The translations under genes and the position numbers were made by a program. A model generated the notes under the pieces. It saw only the letters and a program-made list of their open reading frames with translations. It was not told where the DNA came from and ran no database searches. A stretch of 64,000 nt of DNA from Nipponacmea schrenckii (taxonomy: Eukaryota; Mollusca; Gastropoda; Lottiidae), in NCBI GenBank assembly GCA_030562195.1, contig CM060201.1, positions 20,968,454 through 21,032,453 of the forward strand, given 5' to 3'. This document shows, one piece after another, positions 12,560 to 24,640 of this stretch (position 1 is the stretch's first letter; each line of letters starts with the position of its first letter).

Positions 12560-13420
12560 ACAAAGACAGGCTAGGAACCCTAATTCAAAATTCCGTCAGA
12601 TAAAGATTCGAGAAATCTTTCTAAAGCTGGAACTGAATAGTGCTAATTACATAGAAATCAACCCAATAGAATTTGGCGATGAATTGTGCCTGGAAGCAAC
12701 AGACCAGTACGGTAGTTAGAAAAGGGGGATAATTCAAGTCATTAATTAGACTACCAACTTCATTAAATCAACGAAAGCAAAAACAAGATGGAAGAAGTGT
12801 GACCAAATCTATTACCGAGGCAACTCGAAACGTGGTTTGATAAATATTACCCTTCATGCTTGAAAATCTTCTAAATTGTTTAATTCCGCCAGATTCGTGA
12901 TTTCTAACAAATCCAATCCGTGTAAATCCTTTGTCATGGTAACTAAGCCCTCTATTAATCGCTGTATTTCCATCAACCAATTATTTAGCGGGTTTTTGAC
13001 GGAAGCGCCACATCTTTCCCAATTGCAGCAATTTCCTTTGGAATGATTAGTGTTTGTATAGCTTGTTTGAATTCATTCTACCAAGATTTTCTAGTTCTTT
13101 GTTCCTCACGTTTGATCCCCATTTAAGCCGGGAGGTCAATGCTGCTATGTTATGAGTGTCATAAACATGGTTTAACCAATCAATAATCGCCTTACAAAGA
13201 GTGATGACTATCTCCTGTTGACCTACAATTCTACGCTAAATTACTTTCTCGACAAATCATCCAGAAGGAGGCATCAATCAAATTAAACATGTCTGTCTGT
13301 CCTTATCGTGTAGTACTTGTTTTGTCGTTAACGATAAACCTTCGATAAATGTTTGTTGGAAATATTAGCCAATGATGGAGCAAATCATCAAAGGCGCTTC
13401 AACTTATCTTTTTCTAATTT
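12560..13420. promoter_or_regulatory. Low-repeat intronic island
   Basis: About 850 bp of non-repetitive, more CpG-containing sequence between two minisatellite arrays. A minus-strand donor-like GTAAGG near 13195 lacks a good acceptor. Possible regulatory DNA only. Confidence 0.17.
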
Positions 13421-13639
13421 TGGGAGAAAATAACAGTCTCTTTCGTCAATTTAAATAGCAATCGTAAAATATTTATTTATAGTCAAACCAAATATGGTAA
13501 TATTGGTATTTCGATATTAAGTATTAAAAACATATTTTCGAAGTTAAAAAGCTAACATTTAATTTTTTAAAAGGGTTCAATTTGACTTATAGAAAAAATT
13601 TTAAACAATTTACATTTGGATTCATATGTTATTGCATCT

Positions 13640-15680
13640 CTTTCATAGAGTCCACATAGCTAATAATGTATATTTGGTAGTTATTTTGTCAACTCAGCAT
13701 CTCTTTCTGAGAGTCCACATAGCTAATATTGTTTATTTGGTATTTAGGTTTGTCAACTCGGCATCTCTTTCTGAGAGTCCACATAGCTAATAATTGTTTT
13801 TTTGGGTTTATTTATGTTTGTCAATTCAGCATCCTTTCTGAGAGTCCACATAGCTAATAATGTATATTTGGTATTTAGGTTTGTCACCTCTACATCTCTT
13901 TCTGAGAGTCCACATAGCTAATATTGTTTATTTGGTATTTAGGTTTGTCACCTCTACATCTCTTTCTGAGAGTCCATTAGCTAATATTGTTTATTTGGTA
14001 TTTAGGTTTGTCAACTCAGCATCCTTTCTGAGAGTCCACATAGCTAATAATGTATATTTGGTATTTAGGTTTGTCAACTCAACATCCCTTTCAGAGAGTC
14101 CACATAGCTAATAATGTTTATTTGGTATTTAGGTTTGTCAACTTGGCACCCTCTTTCAGAGAGTCCACATAGCTTATAATGTTTATTTGGTATTTAGGTT
14201 TGTCAACTTGGCATCCCTTTCAGAGAGTCCACATAGCTAATAATGTTTATTTGGTATTTAGGTTTGTCAACTTAGCATCCCTTTCAGAGAGTCCACATAG
14301 CTTATAATGTTTATTTGGTATTTAGGTTTGTCAACTTCAGCATCCCTTTCAGAGAGTCCACATAGCTAATATTGTTTATTTGGTATTTAGGTTTGTCAAC
14401 TTGACATCCCTTTCAGAGAGTCCACATAGCTAATAATGTTTATTTGGTATTTAGGTTTGTCAACTTGGCATCCCTTTCAGAGAGTCCACATAGCTAATAA
14501 TGTTTATTTGGTATTTAGGTTTGTCAACTCAAGCATCCCTTTCAGAGAGTCCACATAGCTAATATTGTTTATTTGGTATTTAGGTTTGTCAACTTGGCAT
14601 CCTTTCAGAGAGTCCACATAGCTAATAATGTTTATTTGGTATTTAGGTTTGTCAACTTGCATCTCTTTCAGAGAGTCCACATAGCTAATAATGTTTATTT
14701 GGTATTTAGGTTTGTCAACTTGGCATCCCTTTCAGAGAGTCCACATAGCTAATAATGTTTATTTGGTATTTAGGTTTGTCAACTCAACATCCCTTTCAGA
14801 GAGTCCACATAGCTAATAATGTTTATTTGGTATTTAGGTTTGTCAACTTGGCATCTCTTTCAGAGAGTCCACATAGCTAATAATGTTTATTTGGTATTTA
14901 GGTTTGTCAACTTGACATCTCTTTCTGAGAGTCCACATAGCTAATATTGTTTATTTGGTATTTAGGTTTGTCAACTTGGCATCTCTTTCAGAGAGTCCAC
15001 ATAGCTAATATTGTTTATTTGGTATTTAGGTTTGTCAACTTGGCATCTCTTTCTGAGAGTCCACATAGCTAATATTGTTTATTTGGTATTTAGGTTTGTC
15101 AACTCAGCATCTCTTTCGAGAGTCCACATAGCTAATAATGTTTATTTGGTATTTAGGTTTGTCAACTTGGCATCCTTTCAGAGAGTCCACATAGCTAATA
15201 ATGTTTATTTGGTATTTAGGTTTGTCAACTTGGCATCCTTTCAGAGAGTCCACATAGCTAATAATGTATATTTGGTATTTAGGTTTGTCAACTCAGCATC
15301 TCTTTCGAGAGTCCACATAGCTAATAATGTTTGTTTGGTATTTAGGTTTGTCAACTTGGCATCTTTCAGAGAGTCCACATAGCTAATAATGTTTATTTGG
15401 TATTTAGGTTTGTCAACTTGACATCCCTTTCAGAGAGTCCACATAGCTAATAATGTTTATTTGGTATTTAGGTTTGTCAACTTGGCATCCTTTCGAGAGT
15501 CACATAGCTAATATTGTTTATTTGGTATTTAGGTTTGTCAACTCAGCATCTCTTTCTGAGAGTCCACATAGCTAATAATGTTTATTTGGTATTTAGGTTT
15601 GTCAACTTGGCATCCCTTTCAGAGAGTCCATATAGCTAATAATGTTTATATGGTATTTAGGTTTGTCAACTTGGCATACC
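13640..15680 (+). repeat. 64-bp minisatellite family, array 2 (~32 copies)
   Basis: About 32 copies of the 64-bp unit (AGAGTCCACATAGCTAATAA, TGTTTATTTGGTATTTAGGT, TTGTCAACTTGGCATCCCTT, TCAG). Single-base insertions and deletions shift the period between 62 and 65. The 123-codon open frame at 15011-15382 comes from units that happen to sum to multiples of three. Confidence 0.96.
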
Positions 15681-16299
15681 TATTTAAAGCATACAATTCT
15701 TACAAGTCAGTTACTGCATTTTGTTTTTAAATTTCTTAATTTTACTTTCCCACATTCTTTCTGAACTTCTTTTGAAAATATTGATACTAACTGCATATAG
15801 ATAAAACAATATATATTTTCTTTTCGTAAAAATTACGAGATTAAAGTGCACATTTTGAAAGACGTTCTATTTCCTACTTACTGGAGGTAAAACCATCAAG
15901 ACGAAGGCAAAATATTTATGTAAAGCTGGAAGCTTTAGAAAACCTGCGTAGAAAATCGATGAAGTACTTAAATGAAGGCTTAGTGAATAACACGTTATGT
16001 TTGCAAAAAATATTCATGGTATTGAAAACACGAAGGACTTTCTTCAGTCCTTGATTCTTGTTAATCTAAGCCATTTCTTTCTCAAGTTTTTATCAACACA
16101 AGATGTTTTCAATGGATATAAATCAAGAAATAGAAAGAAAACTTATTTTAAACTCAATTTAAAATTAGATATATTGATGCTGGTTGAAGACTTAAAAATA
16201 ATCTTCATATTAAAGGGGCACTGTCACATAATAAATCATGATTTTATTTTAAAGAGAGTTTTACCCTTTTTAACTTTATTGACATGATGTATTTTGGCA

Positions 16300-16500
16300 A
16301 CTTCGTATTATTCTTACATGGAAGTAACACACACCAACATAGTTCACAGTCATTTTGAATCTTTACCTCTGAAGGTTTGGTTAAAATATAAACATTATCA
16401 ACATTCGACTTATTAAGCCAAATTCGCAATTCAAAATAGTTGTGAACTGTACTTGTGTGTGTTATTTCCATGTAAGAACCATACATAGCAATGAGGAACA
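16300..16500. mobile_element. Foldback/MITE-like inverted repeat
   Basis: Left arm TTCTTACATGGAAGTAACAC near 16312 and right arm GTGTTATTTCCATGTAAGAA near 16458 are inverted copies. Similarity continues inward (GTTCACAG / TTGTGAAC and CATTTTGAAT / ATTCAAAATA), giving ~60-bp arms around an ~80-bp spacer. Consistent with a small foldback element; no target-site duplication was established. Confidence 0.55.
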
Positions 16501-17799
16501 AAGTTATCCTTTATTTTTGTGGATACTGGCCAATCAATTTAAGGTTTGTTTTGTAAATATTATCACACAGACAAAACTCATGAATATAAAAGATTACGAA
16601 AGGCCTCTTGAATGAAATAGGGTCCTTTGATTGGTTAAGATTCAATGCTTAATGTAGATAACGTGACAAACAACGATGAAACTGAGGCTAAGCATGTCAA
16701 TCCCTTTAAACTGAAGTCAAAATGTGAACATTGAAACTAAATATTATTTCTTGCTGAAAGAAAAGAAAACCAACATCTTGATATTGGAATAACAAAAGTT
16801 TCCAATAAATTATTGATTTTATCTCAAGGTGCCGAGTCCAGGATACAGGTTGATGTATTTTGTTAAAGAAAAGTTTTCTGTCTTCTTAAATAGATCAAAT
16901 AAAAACGTTTTATAATCTTGATTTGTTGATTTGAAGAGATATTTCTAGAAAGATATACAAGTAAATATTTCGATACTTGTAAATTAAGGACTTTAAAAGA
17001 TGTAAGTTGAAATCCCAATCCTAGAGTGCTACCAGGTACCCCATTGCTACTGATATTGAAACAGTATTTTAAACTTTGCAAGATATACAAGTAAATATTT
17101 AGATTCTGGTGAAATTAGGAACTTGATAAACCGAAGGAAGTGATCTAAGTTGACAGCCAAAAGCAAAGAGTTTTGTGAGGTGCTTTTAATCCATTACTCT
17201 TTTAGTTGAAGAATATCCAAGTTGAAAATCACAAGTGAGGTGTGAGATTAGGTGTGTTTTTATTAAAATAATAAATTTCCATCCAATCTATCTTGTATCA
17301 AGGTTTGAAAATTTCAAAATTATCATCTTAACTTGAATCAGATCCTAGAACTATATATTCTACGCTAGATTGGGGAAATTAAAAAACATGAAGAATTCTC
17401 TGTTACACTGATGTTAAAAGTAGCAATAAAAATCCATTTCTAGGAATAATATTATAGCTATCAGTAATATTTAGAATAATCATCTCAGGTTGATTCAGTT
17501 TGAAAATAAACATCGTATTAAAAGGATGATTTTAGAAAGAATAATAAGGTTACGATCGATCGAAAGACAATTCTACTTTTTTTACAGGTTATTAAAAATG
17601 TTGACAAGAAAATTCCAGACTATTTGTCAACACAAAACGAGTTTTAATACAAAGTTTACAAACTTTTTTTTCATCAACTTTTAAAAGCGCAATTATCTTC
17701 ACAGGTTTAAGAATTGTTTTCGAATAATCCCTCGCCGTTTTTTTTTTTGTGTATAGAAAATGTGTTTGACGAAGTCGATAAGTTTTAAACTGCGATTAT

Positions 17800-17975
17800 A
17801 TAGCTTCAACCATGTTACACCTCTGAACCTAATGGGTTAATAAAGACAGGCAACACTATGCAGTGTGCAGGAAGGGAAATTTTGCCAGGACAGCAGCATA
17901 AGCATTCACATCTTTTAACATGAACAGCCTGTGGTACACAGGAACTTTGGTTTATTGTTCCATCGGAAACCAAGT
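17800..17975 (+). repeat. Dispersed element 'GAGTTTTACGTCC', internal and 3' part
   Basis: Matches other copies from CACCTAATGGGTTAAT through AGGGAAATTTT, CCAGGACAGCAGCATAAGC and GAACAGCCTG to GGTTTATTGTTCCATC. Family defined by comparison within this window. Confidence 0.75.
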
Positions 17976-18266
17976 AAATCCTTGTTTCAGTTCCGATGCA
18001 AACTGTCCACATTAACAATGTTTGTGAGTTATCTGCCCCTTGATACAATACAGACGCGATTGGCTTCATCTACGTCAAACTATATTAATTATCACATACT
18101 GTTCCCTACACTAGACATTATACATTGTCTATTTTAACAAACTACCTCCACCATGATCAACGTATAAATACCAACTCAAATAAATTCCGAGAGAAAGAAG
18201 TTATTCACATGGCAGACGGAATGTTGGGAGAGAAAACATGATGATAATTAAAGAATAATAACTTAC

Positions 18267-18302
18267 CAGGTATCCTCTACCGGAACTCGAATGGGTGCTG
18301 GC
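18267..18302 (-). CDS. AUTS2: AUTS2-family gene, 36-nt microexon
   Basis: Exon of 36 bp with acceptor TCTATTTTCGTTTCAG (AG at 18304-18303) and donor CTG|GTAAGT (GT at 18266-18265). In phase 0, set by the preceding exon, it encodes ASTHSSSGRGYL. This matches the Ser-rich linker plus GTGYF of vertebrate AUTS2 between SRERLSD and CDSDSD, and gives the same number of residues as I remember for that interval. A second frame is also open but would not continue from the upstream exon. At 36 nt it needs exon-definition help or intronic enhancers, and its symmetric phase would allow in-frame skipping. Confidence 0.82.
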
Positions 18303-18342
18303 CTGAAACGAAAATAGACATAAATTAGGTGAATGGTTGTAA

Positions 18343-18376
18343 AATGAAATGGAAGGAGTTTTACTTCCTACCTGTC
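18343..18376 (+). repeat. Dispersed element, short 5' fragment
   Basis: AAATGGAAGGAGTTTTACTT and TCCTACCTG match the 5' end of the element. Confidence 0.45.
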
Positions 18377-18478
18377 TAAAAAATTGAAGTTAAATTTAAG
18401 CAATGGTTTCCTTTACCGACCAAAACATCTCCTGAGCTGATTTTAATCTGTATTAAAGATAGCTTGCCAGGCAAGGTA

Positions 18479-18826
18479 ACATACGCCCACTTCAGCAAAC
18501 AGAATTTTACCATGTTTTTTCATTTAATCCAGGGCAATAACTCATAAACCGACATCTGGAATCGCACCATTTTTGAACTTGTCCAAGATGTTATTAAGAT
18601 GAATACACATACCAAGTTTCATTCAAATCGGATAAAAACTACAGCTTCTATTGCGTACACAAGTAAATTTTAACGTTTTTTCATTTAATCAAGGGCCCAA
18701 ATTTCATTCAAATCAGATAAAAACTCTGGCCTGTATCACATACACAAGTAATTGTTGACGGACGGACCGACGGACGTACAGGGGTGATGGCAATATACGT
18801 CCACATTTTCATGTGGGCGTATTAAA
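18479..18826 (+). mobile_element. MITE with ATACGCCCAC terminal inverted repeats
   Basis: About 350 bp bounded by CATACGCCCAC on the left and GTGGGCGTAT on the right, which are inverted. The body holds ACCAAGTTTCATTCAAATCG with a second diverged copy (TTTCATTCAAATCAGATAAA) and a 3' run GACGGACGGACCGACGGACG followed by GATGGCAATATACG. I associate this type of GACGGAC-rich element with mollusc genomes. It has no coding capacity, so any transposase acts in trans. Confidence 0.75.
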
Positions 18827-19307
18827 ACCACCATGCACATGTAATAAATATCTAATACTTAAAGAAACCCAATATTCAGGCAATGGCTTCCATTAAAGAC
18901 CCGAGTCAATCAATTCCTTCTAAACTGTCAAAGACTGTTTCTTTTAGTTTCCTTTCATCCTATCAAAATTATTGACTTTTTCTACTGCTGAGCTATTACC
19001 ATCAGATATCGCGAAGAGATCTTGACATGGAATATTCGTGTCATCAGGGGAGATAATCAATAATATTACTGCGATACTGTGAAACATTGTTTGATGTGAA
19101 CTTGAGTTGTCTGTTTTCTACGAGAGGTTTTATCTTAGTGAACGAGAGGATCGGGGAAAGTGAAAGATCATCTTTAAATATGTCTATGATGACGATATCA
19201 CTTTGTAATTTCATTTCTCGGTTCTCGGATACCGAGACAGATATTAAATTTCAGAGAGGCAAAAACTTTGACGAGTAAACGTTACTTCTACTTTATCCAA
19301 ATATAAT

Positions 19308-19560
19308 GAAATGAATGGAGTTTAACGTCCTACTCTGCACCTTATGGGCTAATGAAGAAAGAGTTCATTGACAGGTGGAAATGAAATAAATGGAGTTTTA
19401 CGTCCTAATCTTCTACACCTAATGGGTTAATGAAGACAGGAAGTGCCATACAGTGTGTAATTAGCCTACACTTTTTACAATTTCCAACTTTCGAGAGGTC
19501 TATAACATGCACAGCCTGTAGTAAACGGGACCTTGGTTTATTTTTTCATCTGAAAAGGAG
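19308..19560 (+). repeat. Dispersed element, two copies in tandem
   Basis: A short 5' copy (19308-19380) is followed by a longer one (19381-19560) that runs from GGAGTTTTACGTCCTA to GGTTTATTTTTTCATC. Confidence 0.75.
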
Positions 19561-19589
19561 TAAAGTAAAGAAATTATAACAATACTCAC

Positions 19590-19703
19590 ATCGCTAAGTT
19601 GATCACGTGATGTTGGTCTGATAGGTCCATTCAATATCGTTTCATCTCGTGAACTCTGGTCATCTTCTGTTGATGGCGTACATTTTAACGACTGGTTGGA
19701 TTG
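19590..19703 (-). CDS. AUTS2: AUTS2-family gene, exon ending in SRDQLSD
   Basis: Internal exon of 114 bp, 38 codons, phase 0-0. The acceptor is TCTATTTTTGTTTCCAG (AG at 19705-19704) and the donor is GAT|GTGAGT (GT at 19589-19588). Only one frame is open. The peptide starts QSNQSLKCTP, has an acidic middle (STEDDQSSRDE) and ends GPIRPTSRDQLSD. As I recall the family, vertebrate AUTS2 has SRERLSD at the matching place, directly followed by a Ser-rich linker and GTGYFCDSDSD; here the next two exons supply exactly that order. The segment is predicted disordered and Ser/Thr-rich, a likely phosphorylation region. The acceptor region is duplicated 130 bp upstream in gene sense (19821-19950). Confidence 0.82.
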
Positions 19704-19950
19704 CTGGAAACAAAAATAGAAAGACGTTAATTTAGGTTAAGTGGTGTCTGAGTTGATACAACCACAAATTAAAATGGCCGAAAATCAAATTTGACAGAAA
19801 ATTATGTCATGTGATTGCAAATTGGTTGGATTGCTGGGTAAAACTAGAAAAACGGTAATTTAGGTTAAATGGTTTACGATTTGATACAGCCACAAATTAA
19901 AATCAATTAAGACTGAAAATTACGTCATGTGATTGAAAATGTATCACCTG
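19691..19950 (-). repeat. Tandem duplication of the 114-bp exon's acceptor
   Basis: Two ~130-bp direct copies, 19691-19820 and 19821-19950. Both share the plus-strand strings GGTTGGATTGCTGG, TAATTTAGGTTAA, CCACAAATTAAAAT and GTCATGTGATTG. The first copy contains the first 13 bases of the 114-bp exon and its acceptor. The second repeats the exon start CAATCCAACCA behind its own acceptor-like TTTTACCCAG (AG at 19835-19834). Use of the second acceptor would add 130 nt and meet TGA after eight codons. Confidence 0.8.
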
Positions 19951-20387
19951 ATTGGTCATTAATATTGTTTTGAATTTCAATTATATTTTATTGTCTTCTG
20001 AATCATAAAATTTACATAATTGCATACGTTTGCCTGGTTTAATATTTATAGTCTATTTATAACGTGAAGAAAAACCATTTTATTATGTTTTCTAAGGAGA
20101 CAAATAATGGCTAATTTGAACAAAAAGGAGATTTAAAATATTGTTTGTATCTCGAGAGAGTTGGGAGAATTGGAATGATAAGTATAAAACTTTCCGTAGA
20201 ATGGTGATACGACTCTATAGGGAAATCTAACTCCGCTTTATTTCTTAACCTCGATATCAGATATAGATAAAGACTAGCGGTTATAATATATTAACATCTT
20301 TACTTCAAATCGTTTTAAATCTCAGGGAAGGGTATTTTATCTAGTTTGGGAACTGCAGATACCTGCAATTATTTCTTTTGACAATGA

Positions 20388-20580
20388 AATAAATGGAGTT
20401 TTACATCCTACTCTTCTGCACCTAAAATGGGCTAATGAATAAAATGGAGTTTTACGTCCTACTCTTCTGCACCTAATGGGTTAATGTTATGAATGGAGTT
20501 TTACATCCTACTCTTCTGCACCTTAAGGTCTAATGAAATGAATGGAGTTTTACATCCTACACTTTTGCATCTTATCCATG
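20388..20580 (+). repeat. Tandem 5' ends of the dispersed element
   Basis: Four successive copies of only the first ~45 bp (TGGAGTTTTACATCCTACTC, TTCTGCACCTAATGGG), showing local tandem growth of the element's end. Confidence 0.8.
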
Positions 20581-21095
20581 TTATTAGGAATCTCGTCTTC
20601 CACCTGAATATTTAGTTCGTTAAGAGCAGGTAACTCTTGAGTTTCATTACGCAAGCCAACGAAACAAAAACTAAACAGAAAGGTTCAGTCAATGAACGAC
20701 AGCCATCTCAATTAGCCTTTCAGTTTTCAATTAACACATTTTTTCTTTGGCGTGCCGAATGAAAAAATAATAAAACAACTTTGGATGGAAATAAGAAAAT
20801 AGGACACAAAAAAATATACTGAAATTTATCAGCCATCTTACCAAGACTTTCAATGTTCAATTAACACCTTTCATTTAACACCTTTTGTTTCTTTATGGTG
20901 AAAAAGAACAACAAGAAATTGATCCTCACTTCAACCACTTTGTGATAAAGGTACATGACCAACAATCAACTCTTTAATAATAGGAAGCCATCAAACTTGC
21001 CTTCGAGCTATACATGGTTTTCATTTTACCTATTTCCGTACAACAAATTTCCTCTAGAGTTAATCAATATGGTTCTTCACGCTCATCAAAGATGA

Positions 21096-21265
21096 TTGTC
21101 TATATATCTTTTACTTTAAGAGGCTCTACCATTACAAAAGGTTTTATCTTTTACTTAAAGAGGCTATATCATTAAAATAGGTTTTGTCTTTAAATTAAAG
21201 AGGCTTAAGCATTACAAAACAATTTGTCTTTTTGTTAAAGAGGCTTAACCATTAAAAAAGGCATA
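21096..21265 (+). repeat. 40-bp tandem repeat, 4 copies
   Basis: AGAGGCT recurs every 40 bp (about 21119, 21159, 21199, 21239) with ACCATTACAAAAGGTTTTAT-like flanks. Confidence 0.85.
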
Positions 21266-22134
21266 AAATTAAAATGGTGTTACTATTAAAACAGAAGAAG
21301 GAACACCACGTCAATAACATAAATCTGAAACACTTTTTTTGTAAATAATTGCTACTGAATTCAGAATCTTTTACCTCTATCCCTAGACTTCTGTCTAAAA
21401 CAGATCTAAATAAAGTGGTTTGGTTGTTACGACAGTGTTTCAGTGTTATTTTTGGCCACGGTACCTCAAGATTTTCTCATTGTGATGTGAATCAAACATC
21501 TAAAAACACATTAATGATGTGAAAACATCAATTTTGGCTAGTTATTTCTATTCTTTCTCCAGTCACCACAGAAAATTACATAAAACATCACATCAATAAA
21601 AAAAACACAAGGCTGGTATCAAAAAAAACCCTCAAATTTGGCTTGTAATGTCTTTTGTCGTATCTCAAGCTATTTTGTTCCATTACAGAAAATTACATGA
21701 AAGATAATACGAACATGTAGATTCCAAATTGTACATTTCTTACAAGTAAAAACTAGAAATTGATGTCATTGCCACCATGGCGATAGAAAGAGGAGAATTC
21801 CGTGTACTTTAACTGATAACACAAACTCAATGGCTAAATTGTTCACAAAATAAAAATTCACATTTTTTTAACAAAATTGATAGCTTTTCTTCATAAAACC
21901 CAATTTTGTAAAGATGATACATGCAGGCTTTTTTCATCAAAATTACATTTTTTTTTGATAATATTTTGTTAACTTTTTGTCTGTTTTGACTGAATTATCT
22001 TGTTTTATGATACAAAATGTTTTTTGATATATCGTTCATTTTGATAACTTTTTTATTTTTATCATAAAATAGTTTTCGAGGCAAGTTGAAATTGTGTGGA
22101 TTCCGCAAATCTTTGCAACTCTTCCTGTTCCATG

Positions 22135-22200
22135 AAGAATGAACAAATGGAGTTTTACATCCTTTATTTATAAAGATTTGTAATGCCATGCCGTTATTCA
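22135..22200 (+). repeat. Dispersed element, degenerate 5' part
   Basis: AATGGAGTTTTACATCCT followed by AATGCCATGC matches the element with an internal deletion. Confidence 0.5.
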
Positions 22201-22354
22201 CTTGAAAGACAGATCTTGACGTTTTGTTTCTGTTTTATATGTAGATAATTTCACTTATTAAAAGGCGTCTTGTAAATCAAGGGTTATCAACAATGTATGA
22301 CTTTGTGATCAAGTCTAAAGTCATTCAAGAACCAGTTTTACTCCATGGAAACAG

Positions 22355-22545
22355 TGTCTTAGAGCTCTAGTCAGACATGACTGGTAAATACAGTCAAATA
22401 AACAACTAGAGCTATAGTCAGACATGACTGGTAAATACAGTCAAATCAACCATTTAGAGCGCTAGTCAGACATGATGGTAAAATACAGTCAAATAAACAA
22501 CTAGACCTGTAGTCAGACATGACCGGTAAAACCACCTCTGTTCTT
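22355..22545 (+). repeat. 47-bp tandem repeat, 4 copies
   Basis: TAGTCAGACATGACTGGTAA recurs at 22369, 22415, 22463 and about 22510, each with AATACAGTCAAAT. Single copies of the unit occur at 23575-23640 (same strand) and, inverted, at 22925-22970 and 62125-62165. Confidence 0.88.
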
Positions 22546-22699
22546 CTGTTCTATTTAGAAATCTTGACATCTTTATGAGCCATATTCACACAATTAAATA
22601 TAATTAAAGATGAAGAAAACAGATTGAATCCTGGGAGTATATTAGTCTATTAACACTTTCTACAATAAACAACACATCTAGGGTGGTCCGTTCACCTGT

Positions 22700-22792
22700 T
22701 TCTAACTCACGGACAGGCTGATATTCCCCACGAGAGGGATTGTTTATAACTCACAGTGCTGATATTCCCCAAGAGAGGGATTGTTTCTTACT
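22700..22792 (+). repeat. ~45-bp direct duplication
   Basis: Two copies of CTGATATTCCCC plus GAGAGGGATTGTTT. Confidence 0.8.
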
Positions 22793-22924
22793 TCCAACAC
22801 CAATCTCTACCCCTGAGGCAAACATCAGACGTACAATATCGTCAAGAGAATCAATATCACATTGATATCATTACAGAATACAACAAGTTAGATCTCTAGA
22901 GCCTCATTTTCAGGATTGTTGATC

Positions 22925-22970
22925 TGGTTTTATTTACCAGTCATGTCTGACTAGAGCTTTTCACTGTTGA
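22925..22970 (-). repeat. Inverted single unit of the 47-bp family
   Basis: TTTACCAGTCATGTCTGACTAG is the reverse complement of the unit at 22355-22545; 23575-23640 has the direct form. Confidence 0.75.
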
Positions 22971-24084
22971 ATTGGCTGTAAATACCACACAAATATATAA
23001 TATTTCTAACATATTTTTTTAACAAATGTAAGAATAGGGGAATCATTAATTATCTGTTTTTTAGATCTAAGAAAATATAGTTTTTGACTTATCAAATCCT
23101 GTTTTGAAAGAGATTTTGAAAATAACTGCCACCCCTCCAATTTGTATGTTAAAAATGTATGTTAGAAATATTGTATTTGTGTGGTATTTGAGAAGTGAAG
23201 TAGACGTGGATTGTTTATTATAACTTTAATTTACACGGCAATAAAACCTAGAGCTGTCACTGTCTATACTCTACTTCACTAAATTCTCCCTACTTGACTC
23301 AAGTACCACGGTAAATATAACCAATCACAACCCTAACGCTCATATTGAGTGTTAAAAATGGCACCCCATCAAGTCGAAGATGTTTACCTGATAAATTTAT
23401 AAATGATGTATAGATTTACTTTCTGGGGTATGGCTTACAGGTTTTTTTTAAGTAGAAGGGGTGAGTCTGTGACATGGAAAAGTTTGTTGTTTGTTCCTCC
23501 TAGAAGGTCCAGATGCTATTCATCTCAAGTAACTTTGAGGTTACCTTTCAGTAAGGGACATGCTTGGTGATAAATACCAGTCAAATGAACAGTCTAGAGC
23601 TCTAGTCAGACATGACTGGCACATAAAACCAAATCAAAGCTATAATTACAAGTTCCATCTTTTCAGTAATTTTTCACAGTTTATCATAACGTTACCTACC
23701 AATACGTTTGACATTTCACATCAAAGACTTGGCGCTGGATTATAACATGCGTATGCACATGCATGTGATCATATTAGATAAAGATTGCAACCTCTAGAGT
23801 ATTGTTTCACAGTTTTATCCAGGTTGAACTTTAACTGCATCAAACATGTTCATGTAACAGGAAATGATACTCTAGGGGTGGGGTTTGCCCCTGAGAGGGG
23901 GGTCACCTTTCTTCTTCAACCCTGTTTTGAACTCTGAAGAGATTTACACCATTTTTAGAACATTGTTTTTACATTCTCCATATTTATAGATCATATGTAG
24001 TAATCTCTACAGGGTGCTTGGTTAAATAAATAATTAATCTATCTCTTATTGGACTGAAGATATAAAGAAACAACCATATTTTAC

Positions 24085-24640
24085 AAAGATAATAACTACG
24101 GTTCACAGTTAAGGATCCTTTCTACCAGCTGGTCCTTGGTCAAACCTCTTGGTATTGATTTTACAAGGATAACAACTTAGGTTCACAGTTAAGGATCCTT
24201 TCTACCAGCTGGTCCTTGGCCAAACCTCTTGGTATTGATTTTACAAGGATAACAACTTAGGTTCACAGTTAAGGATCCTTTCTACCTTCTGGTCCTTGGT
24301 CAAACCTCTTGGTATTGATTTTACAAGGATAACAACTTAGGTTCACAAGGATCCTTTCTACCAGCTGGTCCTTGGCCAAACCTCTTGGTATTGATTTTAC
24401 AAGGATAACAACTTAGGTTCACAGTTAAGGATCCTTTCTACCAGCTGGTCCTTGGTCAAACCTCTTGGTATTGATTTTACAAGGATAACAACTTAGGTTC
24501 ACAAGTTAAAGATCCTTTCTACCAGCTGGTCCTTGGTCAAACCTCTTGGTATTGATCTTTCCTGGATTATCCGTATCCATTTACAGCTGGGTGGACTGGA
24601 ATTATGAGTGAAGGATAATTTTACAAATACTGTATATCCT
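24085..24640 (-). repeat. SINE with 3' tail amplified to six 80-bp units
   Basis: On the plus strand, six ~80-bp units contain ACAAGGATAACAACTTAGGT, GGATCCTTTCTACCAGCTGG and TCCTTGGTCAAACCTCTTGG. They are followed by TTCCTGGATTATCCGTATCC, ATTTACAGCTGGGTGGACTG and AATTATGAGTGAAG, the body of the SINE read on the minus strand. The tail alone has been tandemly amplified. Confidence 0.85.

Larger units (their letters stand above)
10155..18266 (-). other. Intron between 36-nt and 27-nt exons
   Basis: About 8.1 kb, inferred from the flanking splice sites. It contains the 69-bp array, both large 64-bp arrays, a foldback element and one dispersed-element copy. 12030-12560 and 15690-16290 are AT-rich with nothing recognised. 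16500-17790 is non-repetitive AT-rich DNA with short open frames that look like chance. Confidence 0.75.
18303..19589 (-). other. Short intron between 114-bp and 36-nt exons
   Basis: 1,287 bp, the shortest intron seen. It carries a MITE (18479-18826) and dispersed-element copies. 18840-19300 is repeat-free and includes a perfect 6-bp hairpin at 19217-19236 (CTCGGT / ACCGAG) that may or may not matter for splicing. Confidence 0.8.

Noticed and set aside
13168..13195. Minus-strand 27-nt exon-like segment ending at GTAAGG
   Set aside because: Acceptor is poor and the phase-0 frame contains TAG.
15011..15382. 123-codon open frame of repeated VHIANNVYLVFRFVN-type peptide
   Set aside because: It is the 64-bp minisatellite read in frame by chance; other units of the same array are full of stops.
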